This document shows, one piece after another, positions 8,649 to 16,939 of a stretch of DNA of 64,000 nt. The notes beneath the pieces were generated by a model. That model saw only the letters and a program-made list of their open reading frames with translations, did no database searches and was not told the DNA's origin. Each line of letters starts with the position of its first letter. Position 1 is the first letter of the stretch. This DNA is from Bradyrhizobium iriomotense. GTDB lineage: Bacteria > Pseudomonadota > Alphaproteobacteria > Rhizobiales > Xanthobacteraceae. The position numbers and the translations under genes are program-made. The DNA lies in NCBI RefSeq assembly GCF_030160715.1, contig NZ_BSOW01000026.1:1-64000 (forward strand). Direction: 5' to 3'.

Positions 8649-9329
8649 TTAGCAGCCTCGGCAGATCGTGAGATTGGGCTTCAGTTTCTCAATTTCTGCT
8701 TGATCGCTCAGCGACTTTATCGCCGATGGCCTCTCGGCAACGTCGGGCTTTTGCCTGACCTTGGACTGTTTTGGGCGAGGCCTAATGGGCAGCGGCTCGC
8801 CTGTCTCCTCGCCATCGTCGATACCTACGGTAAAGCCATCGGGACCGGTCTCCTGTGACGGAGACAGCTTGCCGATGCGCGGCCTGGGCAAAATATTGTC
8901 GGTGGCCGGTGCCGGCGCGTCTTTGTCATTGGCAGGCGGTGGCGAGTTCTTGGCGGCTGCGGATCGTGCGGAGCCTTTGGCGGTCGATGTTCGCGCTGGA
9001 ACGTCGTCGGTCGCCGTTGGTGGAGAAACGTTTTTGGTGGCCGGTGGCGACGGACCTTTGGCGGTCGCCGGTGGCGGCGAGGCAAGGATGACGGGCGGCG
9101 GATACATCGGGACTTCTGGCGCCATTGTCGGCGGAGGCGACGAACCTTTGGCTGTCGCCCTGCACCCCAGATTGAGACCGCCCCAGTGACACGTAGCCGC
9201 CGGTGGCGAACCTTGGTCGGTCACCGAAGGCGGCGGGGCCAGCGAGGTTTGACATCGAGCGCCGCCATGCAGCCAAAAACTGACAAACAACGAACCAACG
9301 GCAAATAATGCAGCGCTTTTCAATCGCAT
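8649..9329 (-). CDS. Proline-rich exported protein, hypothetical
   Basis: 226 aa, function not recognised. The N-terminus MRLKSAALFAVGSLFVSFW is a plausible signal peptide. The middle (residues about 30-150) is low complexity, with many PPPAT, SPPAT and PPPTM-like units rich in Pro, Ala, Thr and Ser, as in cell-wall-spanning or surface linkers. The C-terminal third is charged (Glu/Lys) and ends NLTICRGC with two Cys. No convincing ribosome-binding site precedes the ATG. The opposite strand holds a Gly/Val/Ala-rich frame that is the expected antisense of a Pro-rich gene. The signal peptide decides for this strand. It lies next to an integrase, so it may be island cargo. Confidence 0.5.
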   Translation of the reverse strand: MRLKSAALFAVGSLFVSFWLHGGARCQTSLAPPPSVTDQGSPPAATCHWGGLNLGCRATAKGSSPPPTMAPEVPMYPPPVILASPPPATAKGPSPPATKNVSPPTATDDVPARTSTAKGSARSAAAKNSPPPANDKDAPAPATDNILPRPRIGKLSPSQETGPDGFTVGIDDGEETGEPLPIRPRPKQSKVRQKPDVAERPSAIKSLSDQAEIEKLKPNLTICRGC

Positions 9330-9509
9330 TCTGCAATCCGCTTCGCTGTTGAAATCACTGACACCTTAGCTGCGCGCAATCTTGACTACTTACGTCGCGA
9401 TCAAAAGGTGACCAAAATAGGGAGGATGCACTAGAGACGATGCGGTTTACTGGCGTACGCCTGATGTCGAAATCTCAAATGTGGCCGTGAGTGAGAGTCC
9501 CCGAGCAGG

Positions 9510-10871
9510 CTAGGCGGCCCGCCGAATCCTTTGTTCCGCATCGAGATTGACCGGCCACATTTCACAATTCTTGGTCGCTCGTCGGCTGGCTCCGCGCCCC
9601 AGCCAATCTTGCAAGACTTGCATATCGGTAAGCGAGGGCCCTAAAGCGGCGAACACCGCGCTGCTGATAGCTTGCTGCTGGCTTCTTAGATGGTCCTCAA
9701 GGAGCTTGTGCCGGGTGATATACCCGGCGTTCACACCCGGGATGGCGTGGTTCATCAGGAGCTTTGCATCAACCTCAGAGACAGCGGCTGATGTCGCGAT
9801 GGTTCGGAACGTTTGACGAAGGTCATTACCCCACTTGGAGAGCGTATCTCGATCTTCCTTTGTTTCCGCCACGTGGCCCGACTCGCTGTCGGCGGGGAAT
9901 ACCCATTCCCGCGCCTGAGCCGGATACATCTTCGCGCCAAAGCGAATTGCCCGAATGAGACACATGATCATCTCCCGCGACAGCGGAATATCGAAAGCAC
10001 GTTTCCTGCCGCCTTTGGGTTTGGCGATGTGCAGTGTTCGCCGCCGAAAATCGATGTGGGTCGGCTTGACCTCCTGCAACGCAGTCGGCCTTGATCCAGA
10101 AAGCAGCGTGAACAAGTGGAATTCTCGCCGGACTGGATTGTCGAGGGCGGCCAGTTCTGTGAACCATCCTTTAAGATCGCTGGCGCCCATTCCGGTGTCG
10201 CGGCGCTCTTCCTGGTTCCAGTCGATAGCGTCTGCGGGGTTGTCGGGCGGCAGTGACCTATTGGTCTTACGGGCATGATTGTAGATCGCGCGCAGCGTTC
10301 GCATGCTCCCGTTCGCCATGTATGGACCATTCGTCTTGGTGGTCTCGTCGTGTTTCTTTGCCACTCGCGCGGGATCCAGTCCCAGTTCGCGCAATGGGAC
10401 ATCCAGCCATTCCATCAAGATCCGTTCGACGTGATCGCGATAGCCGCTTATCGTCTTTTCACTCCGGCCTTTTCGAATGAGGTGGGCTTCCAGATATCGT
10501 TGCCAAGCTTCGCAAAGCGTGATCTCCGCTGCGAGCGGCTTATTCGGGACCTTTCCAACGGTGTCGGCTGGCTGATCCTCCTTCGCCGGTTTTGGGTGCT
10601 TCCCTTGGCTGATCTGCGCCAGGTATTCCTTCGCCGTGGCGCGCGCAGTCCGGCTCGACATATCGGAAGTATCCCCGATAGACACCCTGATAGATGAGAC
10701 GCGTTTTCCGTCTCGTCGGAGATCACCTTGAACTGTGAAGGTCCGTTTTCGTTTTCCGATGACGACGAAGAAGCCCTTCAGTTCTGTGTCGCGTGCCAAA
10801 TACCAGCCATCTTTTGGAGTAGGCAATTGGGCGATCGTCTTGTCAGTCAGCAGAATGCGAACGTCAGCCAT
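9510..10871 (-). CDS. Tyrosine recombinase / island integrase
   Basis: 453-aa phage-type integrase. The N-terminal part (to about 100) resembles the DUF4102-like arm-binding domain of P4-type integrases, with LTDKTIAQLPTPKDGWYLARD. It is followed by a SAM-like core-binding domain (about 115-205) and the catalytic domain. Catalytic residues visible are Arg261 (SGSRPTAL), Arg352 (DLRQTFRT), His375 (LLMNHAIPG) and Tyr384 (AGYI). The usual His of the HxxR box is Asn349. The gene lies about 180 bp from a 3' tRNA-Lys fragment, the expected attachment site for this family, and reads away from it. It is probably responsible for integration of the DNA to its left. The Asn change may reduce but need not abolish activity. 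Confidence 0.88.
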   Translation of the reverse strand: MADVRILLTDKTIAQLPTPKDGWYLARDTELKGFFVVIGKRKRTFTVQGDLRRDGKRVSSIRVSIGDTSDMSSRTARATAKEYLAQISQGKHPKPAKEDQPADTVGKVPNKPLAAEITLCEAWQRYLEAHLIRKGRSEKTISGYRDHVERILMEWLDVPLRELGLDPARVAKKHDETTKTNGPYMANGSMRTLRAIYNHARKTNRSLPPDNPADAIDWNQEERRDTGMGASDLKGWFTELAALDNPVRREFHLFTLLSGSRPTALQEVKPTHIDFRRRTLHIAKPKGGRKRAFDIPLSREMIMCLIRAIRFGAKMYPAQAREWVFPADSESGHVAETKEDRDTLSKWGNDLRQTFRTIATSAAVSEVDAKLLMNHAIPGVNAGYITRHKLLEDHLRSQQQAISSAVFAALGPSLTDMQVLQDWLGRGASRRATKNCEMWPVNLDAEQRIRRAA

Positions 10872-11050
10872 GATGGATGTCCTGAGGCACTAAACCGGTT
10901 TTCAAACGGTGTTGGCAAATCGAGATGTTTGGAGGTCTGGGTGCGAAGGACTGCGACGCTATGCGAGAAAGCTCGATAAACAAAGGGCTTCTCGAAGGAT
11001 CGTAGTAGCGTAGCGCGCGTTTAGAAACAGCAGCGAACAGATCGTCTTGA

Positions 11051-11096
11051 ACTCTTAATCAGCGGGTCCCAGGTTCGAGCCCTGGTGCGCCCACCA
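11051..11096 (+). other. attachment-site remnant: 3' part of tRNA-Lys(CTT)
   Basis: The 46 bp run from the anticodon loop (CTT) through a perfect T-arm (CCAGG, TTCGAGC, CCTGG) to the 3' acceptor strand TGCGCCC, discriminator A and encoded CCA. The matching 5' half (GGGCGCA, D-arm, 5' anticodon stem) is absent upstream, so this is not a working tRNA gene. A partial tRNA 3' end beside a tyrosine recombinase is the classical signature of an att site left by island integration. The intact tRNA-Lys would be expected at the other, leftward end, outside the window. Confidence 0.75.
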
Positions 11097-11181
11097 TTTT
11101 GAAATCGGGCACTTTCGGCCGAACGGATTTGCCGCGCCGACGGCTCAATTCGCGGCTGTTGCGATGCGACGGGCCCGCAAC

Positions 11182-12309
11182 TCAAACCTGAAAAATCTGC
11201 CGCGGTGCGCGCGTCAGGCATTCATGACCGGTTGCCGTTACCAGCACGGTTTCGCTCAGCGCAAGACCGTCGGCGGAAACGTACATGTGGAACACCATGC
11301 CTTCCTCCAGCGTCCAGTCCACGGTGGGAAGGAAGATGCGTGAGAAGTCGCTGGTGCGCGGTGTGTGGGCCGGATAGCAGCCGAGCGAATAGCCGGTGAT
11401 GTTGGGATAGTCCGGCCGCAGGCCGTCGGCGAGCATGGCATCTCTGGCCAGTGCGTCGACATCGGCGGCGCTCGCGCCCGGCATCATCGCCTCGAGTTGC
11501 CGGTCCTGGATTTCGATCAGGCGCCGGGCGAGTTGCGATCGACGCGGGTCGATCTCGCCGATCACGGCCGACCGCATCAGGCGGGCGCCGTAGCCGTCGA
11601 TATAGGGCAACAGCTCCATATGCAGGATGTCGCCCTTGGCGAGCGGCTGCTTGGTCAGCCCCCCGTGCAAAAAGGCGTTGCCGACACCGGCGGTGATGAT
11701 CCCCGCGCGTGCGGCGTCCGCGCCTTCCTGCATGAAGACCTGATAGACGGCTGCCGCAGCGTCGCGGGCCGATCGGCCTTCGCCGGATGCTCTCAGAGCC
11801 GCATCGATGCCGAGGTCGCCGATCCCTGCGGCGCGCCGGAGCACCGCGATTTCCCTTGCGCTCTTCCTGGCGCGGAGCTCAGCCATCACGCCTGAGAAGT
11901 CGACAAAGCGCGCGTCCGGCAGTTGTGCCGCTAGACGCTTGAAGCGGGAAAGCGGCATGCAATAGGAGTCTTCGTCGAGTCCGACACGGCCCTTCCCGCA
12001 GCCGAGACTCCGGATGGTGTCGGCGAGTACCTGGACCGGGTCTTCCCAATCGGCAAAGGCAACGGAGCGTGACAGCCACGAGTTCTCGGTGAACGGGCCG
12101 AGGTCGACGGCGCGAAGGATCATGATTGGCTCGCCGTCGCGTGGCAGGAGGCAGGCCCGGTACATGTTCTCCGAAATCAAGAAGCCGGTGAGGTAGGCGA
12201 GGAACTCGCTCTGGTCGATGATGAGGACATCGAGCTCGCGAGTGGCCATCTGCTCGCGCACGCGCTTGACGCGCGTCTCGTATTCGTCGATCGGAAACAA
12301 CATCGTCAT
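11182..12309 (-). CDS. M24-family hydrolase, creatinase/ectoine-hydrolase-like
   Basis: 375 aa with a creatinase N-terminal domain (about 1-135) and a pita-bread M24 domain (about 145-370). Compared with metal-dependent Xaa-Pro peptidases, most metal ligands are missing. The first Asp is Glu in HMELLPYIDG, the second is Arg in GARLMR, the His motif reads GYSLGCYPAHT, and the first Glu is Tyr in GMVFHMY. Only the last Glu (SETVLVT) is conserved. This pattern fits metal-independent members such as creatinase or DoeA-type ectoine hydrolase, which cleave C-N bonds of small guanidino or cyclic amide compounds. It is the last gene of the peptide-type ABC operon, 40 bp after the M20 gene. The substrate is unknown. 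Confidence 0.8.
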   Translation of the reverse strand: MTMLFPIDEYETRVKRVREQMATRELDVLIIDQSEFLAYLTGFLISENMYRACLLPRDGEPIMILRAVDLGPFTENSWLSRSVAFADWEDPVQVLADTIRSLGCGKGRVGLDEDSYCMPLSRFKRLAAQLPDARFVDFSGVMAELRARKSAREIAVLRRAAGIGDLGIDAALRASGEGRSARDAAAAVYQVFMQEGADAARAGIITAGVGNAFLHGGLTKQPLAKGDILHMELLPYIDGYGARLMRSAVIGEIDPRRSQLARRLIEIQDRQLEAMMPGASAADVDALARDAMLADGLRPDYPNITGYSLGCYPAHTPRTSDFSRIFLPTVDWTLEEGMVFHMYVSADGLALSETVLVTATGHECLTRAPRQIFQV

Positions 12310-12349
12310 TCACCCTTCGTGGGACCGGATGCGCGCTTTCGAGCGCCCA

Positions 12350-13564
12350 CTATCCGCAAATCTCCAGCATGGCGAGCATGTAGATGCGGATCATGTCGAC
12401 GAAATCGACGATGTCGACCCGTTCGTCGGGCATGGTGTTGTAGCGCCCGCCAGGGCCGCAAACGATGCCTTCCATCTTGCCGAAATAGTGCAGATGACCG
12501 GCGTCGGTGCCGTAGAAGCAGCTTGGGGCAACGGCTCCCGTCGGCTGGTCCTGTCCACGCACCGTGCGATAAGCGCGATTGACGGCCTCGACGATTGGGC
12601 TCGTGCGCGCCACTTCGAACGGCGGCATGGTTGGCACGCCGGAGCGGTCCTCCGACATGATCTCGGCCTTAAGGCCGGGAAACCGTGTTTCGAGCGCGTC
12701 GAGCTCGCGGCGCATGTCGGCTAGCGCACCGGCCTCGGTCTGGCCCGGCGCGTAGCGGCCCGAGCCCTTGATCCGCACGAAATCCGCAACCTGCGGCGCG
12801 CGCCATTCGTGCAGCTCGCGCCCGAGCGCGCCGTGGACGACGCCGACATGGACGCGATTGATCCCTTCATGTTCCGGCGAAAGGGCGCCCGAGAACTTCA
12901 TCGCGTTGAGGCGCGGAATGAGATCGCACGCCGCCGTGATCGCATCGACCGCCTCCTCACGCTTGGACAGATGACGGGTATTGCCGGTGAGCTCAATGAT
13001 GAACATGAAGGCCGCCGCGTGCATGGTCATGGCCTTCAGGTCGGTCGGCTCCGAATTGATAAAGTAGTCCGCACGAAGTCCCTGCTCGACCAGCGAGTAG
13101 GTGCCGACTCCGCCTTGCAGCTCGCCAACGACGTAGGTGAGGATGACGTCGCCCCTGAGTTTGACGCCGGCGTCGATCAGCGTCTTCACCGCGCAGAAAT
13201 AGGCGGCATCGCCTGCCTTCATGTTGGAAACGCCGATGCCGTAGATGAAGGCGTCGTCGACCTTGCCTGCCCAGGGATCGATGGTCCAGCCCTCGGTCAC
13301 CGGGTTGGTGTCGAGATGGCCGTTGAACATCAGGCTCTTGCTGCCGCCGGTGCCTTTCCAGCGGCCGACGGCATTGACGCGGCCCTCATTGCCGAAGGGG
13401 GCGAGCTCGGTCGTAAGGCCGATCTCGCGCATGCGGCCGGCCATGTAGGCTGCAAGCTGCTTCTCGCCATCCGACTTGGAATAGCTCTTGTGCTGCACCA
13501 TGCGTGACAGCAGATCGAGGGCGGCGGGCACATCGATCCGGGCGAGAAGTGCGTTGTGATCCAT
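12350..13564 (-). CDS. M20-family amidohydrolase with altered metal site
   Basis: 404 aa with ArgE/DapE/peptidase M20 architecture. The catalytic domain is split by a dimerisation domain (about 185-295). The first ligand His and Asp are present (FNGHLDTNP). The bridging Asp of the usual SDMK motif is Asn (GVSNMKAG), the usual EE is EL (VVGELQGG), and the C-terminal His motif is replaced (RYNTMPDERV). NSEPTD keeps one Glu. The family normally hydrolyses N-acyl amino acids or dipeptides with two Zn ions. This copy has lost several ligands, so it may bind one metal, use another mechanism, or serve as a binding protein. It sits between the ABC ATPase and the M24 gene. Confidence 0.8.
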   Translation of the reverse strand: MDHNALLARIDVPAALDLLSRMVQHKSYSKSDGEKQLAAYMAGRMREIGLTTELAPFGNEGRVNAVGRWKGTGGSKSLMFNGHLDTNPVTEGWTIDPWAGKVDDAFIYGIGVSNMKAGDAAYFCAVKTLIDAGVKLRGDVILTYVVGELQGGVGTYSLVEQGLRADYFINSEPTDLKAMTMHAAAFMFIIELTGNTRHLSKREEAVDAITAACDLIPRLNAMKFSGALSPEHEGINRVHVGVVHGALGRELHEWRAPQVADFVRIKGSGRYAPGQTEAGALADMRRELDALETRFPGLKAEIMSEDRSGVPTMPPFEVARTSPIVEAVNRAYRTVRGQDQPTGAVAPSCFYGTDAGHLHYFGKMEGIVCGPGGRYNTMPDERVDIVDFVDMIRIYMLAMLEICG

Positions 13565-13582
13565 GGCAGGAAATCCTTGTCG

Positions 13583-15157
13583 TCAGCCGACCGGCACGGG
13601 GGAGGCGGCCATCAGTTCGCGGGTGTAGGGATGAACGTGGTCTGCGTCGAAATCTTCAACCGGCAAAAGGTCGACCACCTCGCCTCGGCGCATCACGGCG
13701 ATGCGGTGAGCGATTTGACGGATGAGGTTGAGATCGTGGGTGATGAAGAGAAAGGCGGTCCCGGTCTCGGCGCGCAGCGCCAGCAGCAATTCGATGATCT
13801 GTGCCTGCACGGAAACATCCAATGGTGCCGTGATTTCGTCGCAGATCACGAGCTTTGGCCGCGCGGCAAAGGCCCGCGCAATGGCGACGCGCTGCTTCTC
13901 GCCGCCGGAGAGCTGGTGGGGCCAGCGACCGGCGTAGGACGCCGGCAGGCGAACCTGCTCGAGAAGGCGGGGGATCTCGTCCGCAGTGCCGCCATAGAGC
14001 TTCAGCGGGCGCGACAGAATTTCGCCGACCTTGTGGCGCGGATTGAGCGAGGAGTCCGGATGCTGGAAGATGATCTGCACGTCGCGGCGATAGGCTGCGT
14101 TCATGTCACGCGCGCTCGTTATCACGTGCTTGTCGAAGCAGACCCTACCCGAAAAGCGCGCAAGGCCGGTGAGTGCCCGCGCCATCGAGGATTTGCCTGA
14201 CCCGGACTCGCCGACGAGGCCGAGGATTTCTCCGGCCCGCACGTCCAGCCCGACACTCTTCGTTGCCGGCGGCGGTGCATGGCCGAAAAGGCTGGCGCGG
14301 CCGTAATGGACCTCGATGTCCGAGGCTGAGAGGAGAACCTCCTCACTGGACTTGTCGTGAACGAGCCGTCGTTCCGGCCTCGGCACGGCTTGCACGAGGG
14401 CCTGCGTATCGGCATGGCGTGGCGCGCGGAAAATATCCGCAGCCGGAGCCTGCTCGACCAGGCGGCCGCGTTTGAGGACCGCGACCCGGTCGGCGACCCG
14501 CGTCACCAGCGCAAGATCGTGGGAAATATAGAGCGCAGCAACGCCGGTCTCCTCGCGCAGCCGGGCGAACAGCTCGAGGATGCGTGCGCCGGTGATGACG
14601 TCGAGCGCCGTGGTCGGCTCGTCGAACAGGATGACGTCGGGCCGGCAACCGAAGGCCGTGGCAATGATCACACGCTGCTTCTCGCCGCCGGAAATCTCGT
14701 GCGGATAGCGCCGCATGATCGCGGCTGGATCGCGCAGGTCGACATGACCGAGCAGATCGATGGCAAGCGCGTCCGCTTCGCTCTGCTTGAGGCCGCGGTG
14801 CTGGGTCAGCGTCTCCGTGACCTGCCGGCCGATGGTCAGCGTCGGGTTGAGCGAGGTCGACGGATCCTGAAACACCATGCCGATCCGGCGTCCCCGGATC
14901 TTGGTCAGTTCCCGCGGGCTCAGGCGCCGGAGGTCGACGTCGCCGAGACGCAGCGATCCCGCAACCTCGCGGGCATTGTCCGGCAGGTGGCGCATCAGCG
15001 CCCAGGCAAGCGAGCTCTTGCCGGAGCCGGATTCCCCGACGAGGCCCAGCACCTCGCCCGGCCTGATCTCCAGCGAAATTTCGTGCAGCACGCGCACCGG
15101 TCCTGCGGCGGTCACGTAGTCGAGCGTATAGTTCTGGATCGCAAGTGCTGGGGTCAC
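13583..15157 (-). CDS. Fused dipeptide-type ABC ATPase (DppD-DppF)
   Basis: 524 aa containing two complete ATPase domains in tandem. The first (about 1-250) has GESGSGKSS, SGGEKQR and VILFDEPTTALD. The second (about 270-520) has GESGSGKSS, LSGGEKQRVAIARAFA and a Walker B reading LVICDEITAPLD, where Glu is followed by Ile. Fusion of DppD and DppF into one chain is common in rhizobial peptide and opine importers. The start overlaps the dppC stop by 4 bp. It energises uptake of a peptide-like or amide substrate through the adjacent permeases. Confidence 0.92.
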   Translation of the reverse strand: MTPALAIQNYTLDYVTAAGPVRVLHEISLEIRPGEVLGLVGESGSGKSSLAWALMRHLPDNAREVAGSLRLGDVDLRRLSPRELTKIRGRRIGMVFQDPSTSLNPTLTIGRQVTETLTQHRGLKQSEADALAIDLLGHVDLRDPAAIMRRYPHEISGGEKQRVIIATAFGCRPDVILFDEPTTALDVITGARILELFARLREETGVAALYISHDLALVTRVADRVAVLKRGRLVEQAPAADIFRAPRHADTQALVQAVPRPERRLVHDKSSEEVLLSASDIEVHYGRASLFGHAPPPATKSVGLDVRAGEILGLVGESGSGKSSMARALTGLARFSGRVCFDKHVITSARDMNAAYRRDVQIIFQHPDSSLNPRHKVGEILSRPLKLYGGTADEIPRLLEQVRLPASYAGRWPHQLSGGEKQRVAIARAFAARPKLVICDEITAPLDVSVQAQIIELLLALRAETGTAFLFITHDLNLIRQIAHRIAVMRRGEVVDLLPVEDFDADHVHPYTRELMAASPVPVG

Positions 15158-15984
15158 CGCTCATCCTTCGGATTGAGCACGTCGCGAAGGCCGTCGCCTA
15201 GGAGGTTGAAGGCAATCGCGGTGAGCGCGATCGCGACCGAGGGCGCGATCAGACCCCACGGCGCCTGATACATGTATTGCCGGGCATCCGCCACCATGAG
15301 CCCCCATTCGGATGCAGGTGGCTGGGCGCCGACGCCGAGGAAGCTGAGCGTTGCGAACAGCATGACGGCGAACGACACGCGGATCGTGGATTCGATCACG
15401 ATCGGCGCCATCACATTGGGCAGCATCTCGCGGAAGATGATCCATCCCGCTCCCTCGCCACGCGCGATGGCCGCCTTGACGTAGTCCTGATTGCGCACGT
15501 TGAGCGCGACCGAGCGCGCCACGCGCGCCATGCCGGGCGCGAAGGCCACCGCGATGGCGACGACGGCGTTGCCGGCGCCGTTGCCGAGTGTCGAGACCAG
15601 CAACAGGGCCATCAGGAGGCCCGGGATCGCCATCACGGCGTCGTTGGTGCGCATGATGGCCTCGTCGGTTCGGCCGCCCAGATATGCCGAGCCGACGCCG
15701 ATGATCGCGCCGGCTGCGCTGCCGACGAAGGTTGCGATGAGAGCCATCGGCACGGTCGAACGTGCGCCGACCATGAGGCGACTCAAGATGTCGCGGCCGA
15801 ATTGGTCCGCGCCGAGCCAGTTCTGCCAGCCGGGTGCGCGAAACCGGCCGAGAAAATCGATCTTCTCCGGAGCATACGGCGCCAGCGCCGGCCCGAACAG
15901 GCATGCGACGGCGACAAGCGCCACGAGCGCGACGCCTACAAACCCCTGTGGCCTTCGGATCAGGCGGATGAATAGCTCAGTCAT
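15154..15984 (-). CDS. dppC: Dipeptide-type ABC permease DppC
   Basis: Inner-membrane subunit, about 276 aa from Met 15984 (MTELFIRLIRRPQGF). The frame runs on to 16044 but the extra 20 residues are out of family and lie inside dppB. It has an N-terminal TM helix, the family stretch FLGRFRAPGWQNWLGADQFG, and the EAA-loop (ARGEGAGWIIFREMLPNVM). The chosen start gives an 8-bp overlap with the dppB stop. It pairs with DppB to form the channel. Confidence 0.9.
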   Translation of the reverse strand: MTELFIRLIRRPQGFVGVALVALVAVACLFGPALAPYAPEKIDFLGRFRAPGWQNWLGADQFGRDILSRLMVGARSTVPMALIATFVGSAAGAIIGVGSAYLGGRTDEAIMRTNDAVMAIPGLLMALLLVSTLGNGAGNAVVAIAVAFAPGMARVARSVALNVRNQDYVKAAIARGEGAGWIIFREMLPNVMAPIVIESTIRVSFAVMLFATLSFLGVGAQPPASEWGLMVADARQYMYQAPWGLIAPSVAIALTAIAFNLLGDGLRDVLNPKDER

Positions 15985-16924
15985 AGCGGATCCGCCGGTC
16001 GAGAAGGGCGTAGGCCATGTCGGCGAGCGTGTTGGTGACGGCATAGGTGGCGGCCATGATCAGTGCGCCCGCCTGGATCGACGGCAGGTCGCGCGTGGTA
16101 ATGGCGACCATCAGCGCCCGTCCGATGCCGGGAATGGCGAAGATCTCTTCGATCACGATGATGCCGCCGAGCAGATAGCCGACGTCCAGCGCGATGATCG
16201 TGACGACCGGCAAGAGTGCATTGCGCAGAGCGTGGCGAAACAGCACGGTGCGTTCCGGCAACCCCTTCAACCGCGCGGCGCGGATATAGTCCGATTTCAG
16301 CACGTCGAGCGTCTCGGAGCGCATCATGCGCATCACGTGGGCGATGAGGATCACCGAGATGGTCAGGACCGGCAGCGCCAGATGGTGAATGCCGCTGCCG
16401 AAGTCTTCCAGCGGTGAGACGTAGCCGGTCGCCGGCAGCCAATGCAGCGTGTCGGCCAGCAAGAGCGCAAGCAGCGTCGCGGTGACGAATTCGGGCAGCG
16501 AGACGCCGAGATAGGCGATGAGACTGACGCCCGTGTCGGCAAGCCTGCCTTGCCGCAGTGCCGCCACCACACCGAGCGGCACGGCGACGACCAGCGTGAC
16601 GAGGATCGAGGACACCGCGAGCAGCAGCGAACGCGACAGCGCCGCCAGCATGTCCGGGCCGACCGGCTGGCTCGTCCGCATCGAGACGCCGAAATCGCCG
16701 GCGAAGACGTGACCGGCCCAGCGCAGATATTGTCGCCAGGCCGGATCGCCGAGCCCGAGCTTTGCCCTGAGCGCGGCCAGCATTTCGGGCGTCGCATTCT
16801 CGCCAAGCAGCGACTGGGCCGCGTCGGCCGGCAGGATCTGCGTGATGGCGAACACCAGCATCGAGACCACGATGACGGTGTAGACCATCAGCATCAGCCG
16901 GCGCGCAAGCCAGGTGAGCGACAC
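15977..16924 (-). CDS. dppB: Dipeptide-type ABC permease DppB
   Basis: Inner-membrane permease, 315 aa, the usual DppB length. It has a first TM helix, a large periplasmic loop with GDFGVSMRTSQPV, and the EAA-loop RAARLKGLPERTVLFRHALR. It begins 15 bp after the binding-protein gene and overlaps dppC, so all are one transcript. Confidence 0.92.
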   Translation of the reverse strand: MSLTWLARRLMLMVYTVIVVSMLVFAITQILPADAAQSLLGENATPEMLAALRAKLGLGDPAWRQYLRWAGHVFAGDFGVSMRTSQPVGPDMLAALSRSLLLAVSSILVTLVVAVPLGVVAALRQGRLADTGVSLIAYLGVSLPEFVTATLLALLLADTLHWLPATGYVSPLEDFGSGIHHLALPVLTISVILIAHVMRMMRSETLDVLKSDYIRAARLKGLPERTVLFRHALRNALLPVVTIIALDVGYLLGGIIVIEEIFAIPGIGRALMVAITTRDLPSIQAGALIMAATYAVTNTLADMAYALLDRRIRYD

Positions 16925-16939
16925 CTGATGTCTCCGGCG

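Noticed and set aside
8761..9189. Plus-strand Gly/Val-rich frame over the proline-rich gene
   Set aside because: Antisense of a Pro/Ala/Thr-rich gene gives just this composition, and it lacks a signal peptide or known domain.
11041..11096. Complete tRNA-Lys gene
   Set aside because: Only the part from the anticodon loop to CCA is present; no acceptor 5' strand or D-arm is found upstream.
13276..13564. The M20 gene at 12350 as a plain pseudogene
   Set aside because: The frame is full length with intact hydrophobic core and dimerisation domain; only metal-site residues are changed, so it is kept as a CDS with a note.
14357..15268. 303-codon plus-strand frame
   Set aside because: Antisense to the fused ABC ATPase with two clear Walker motifs.
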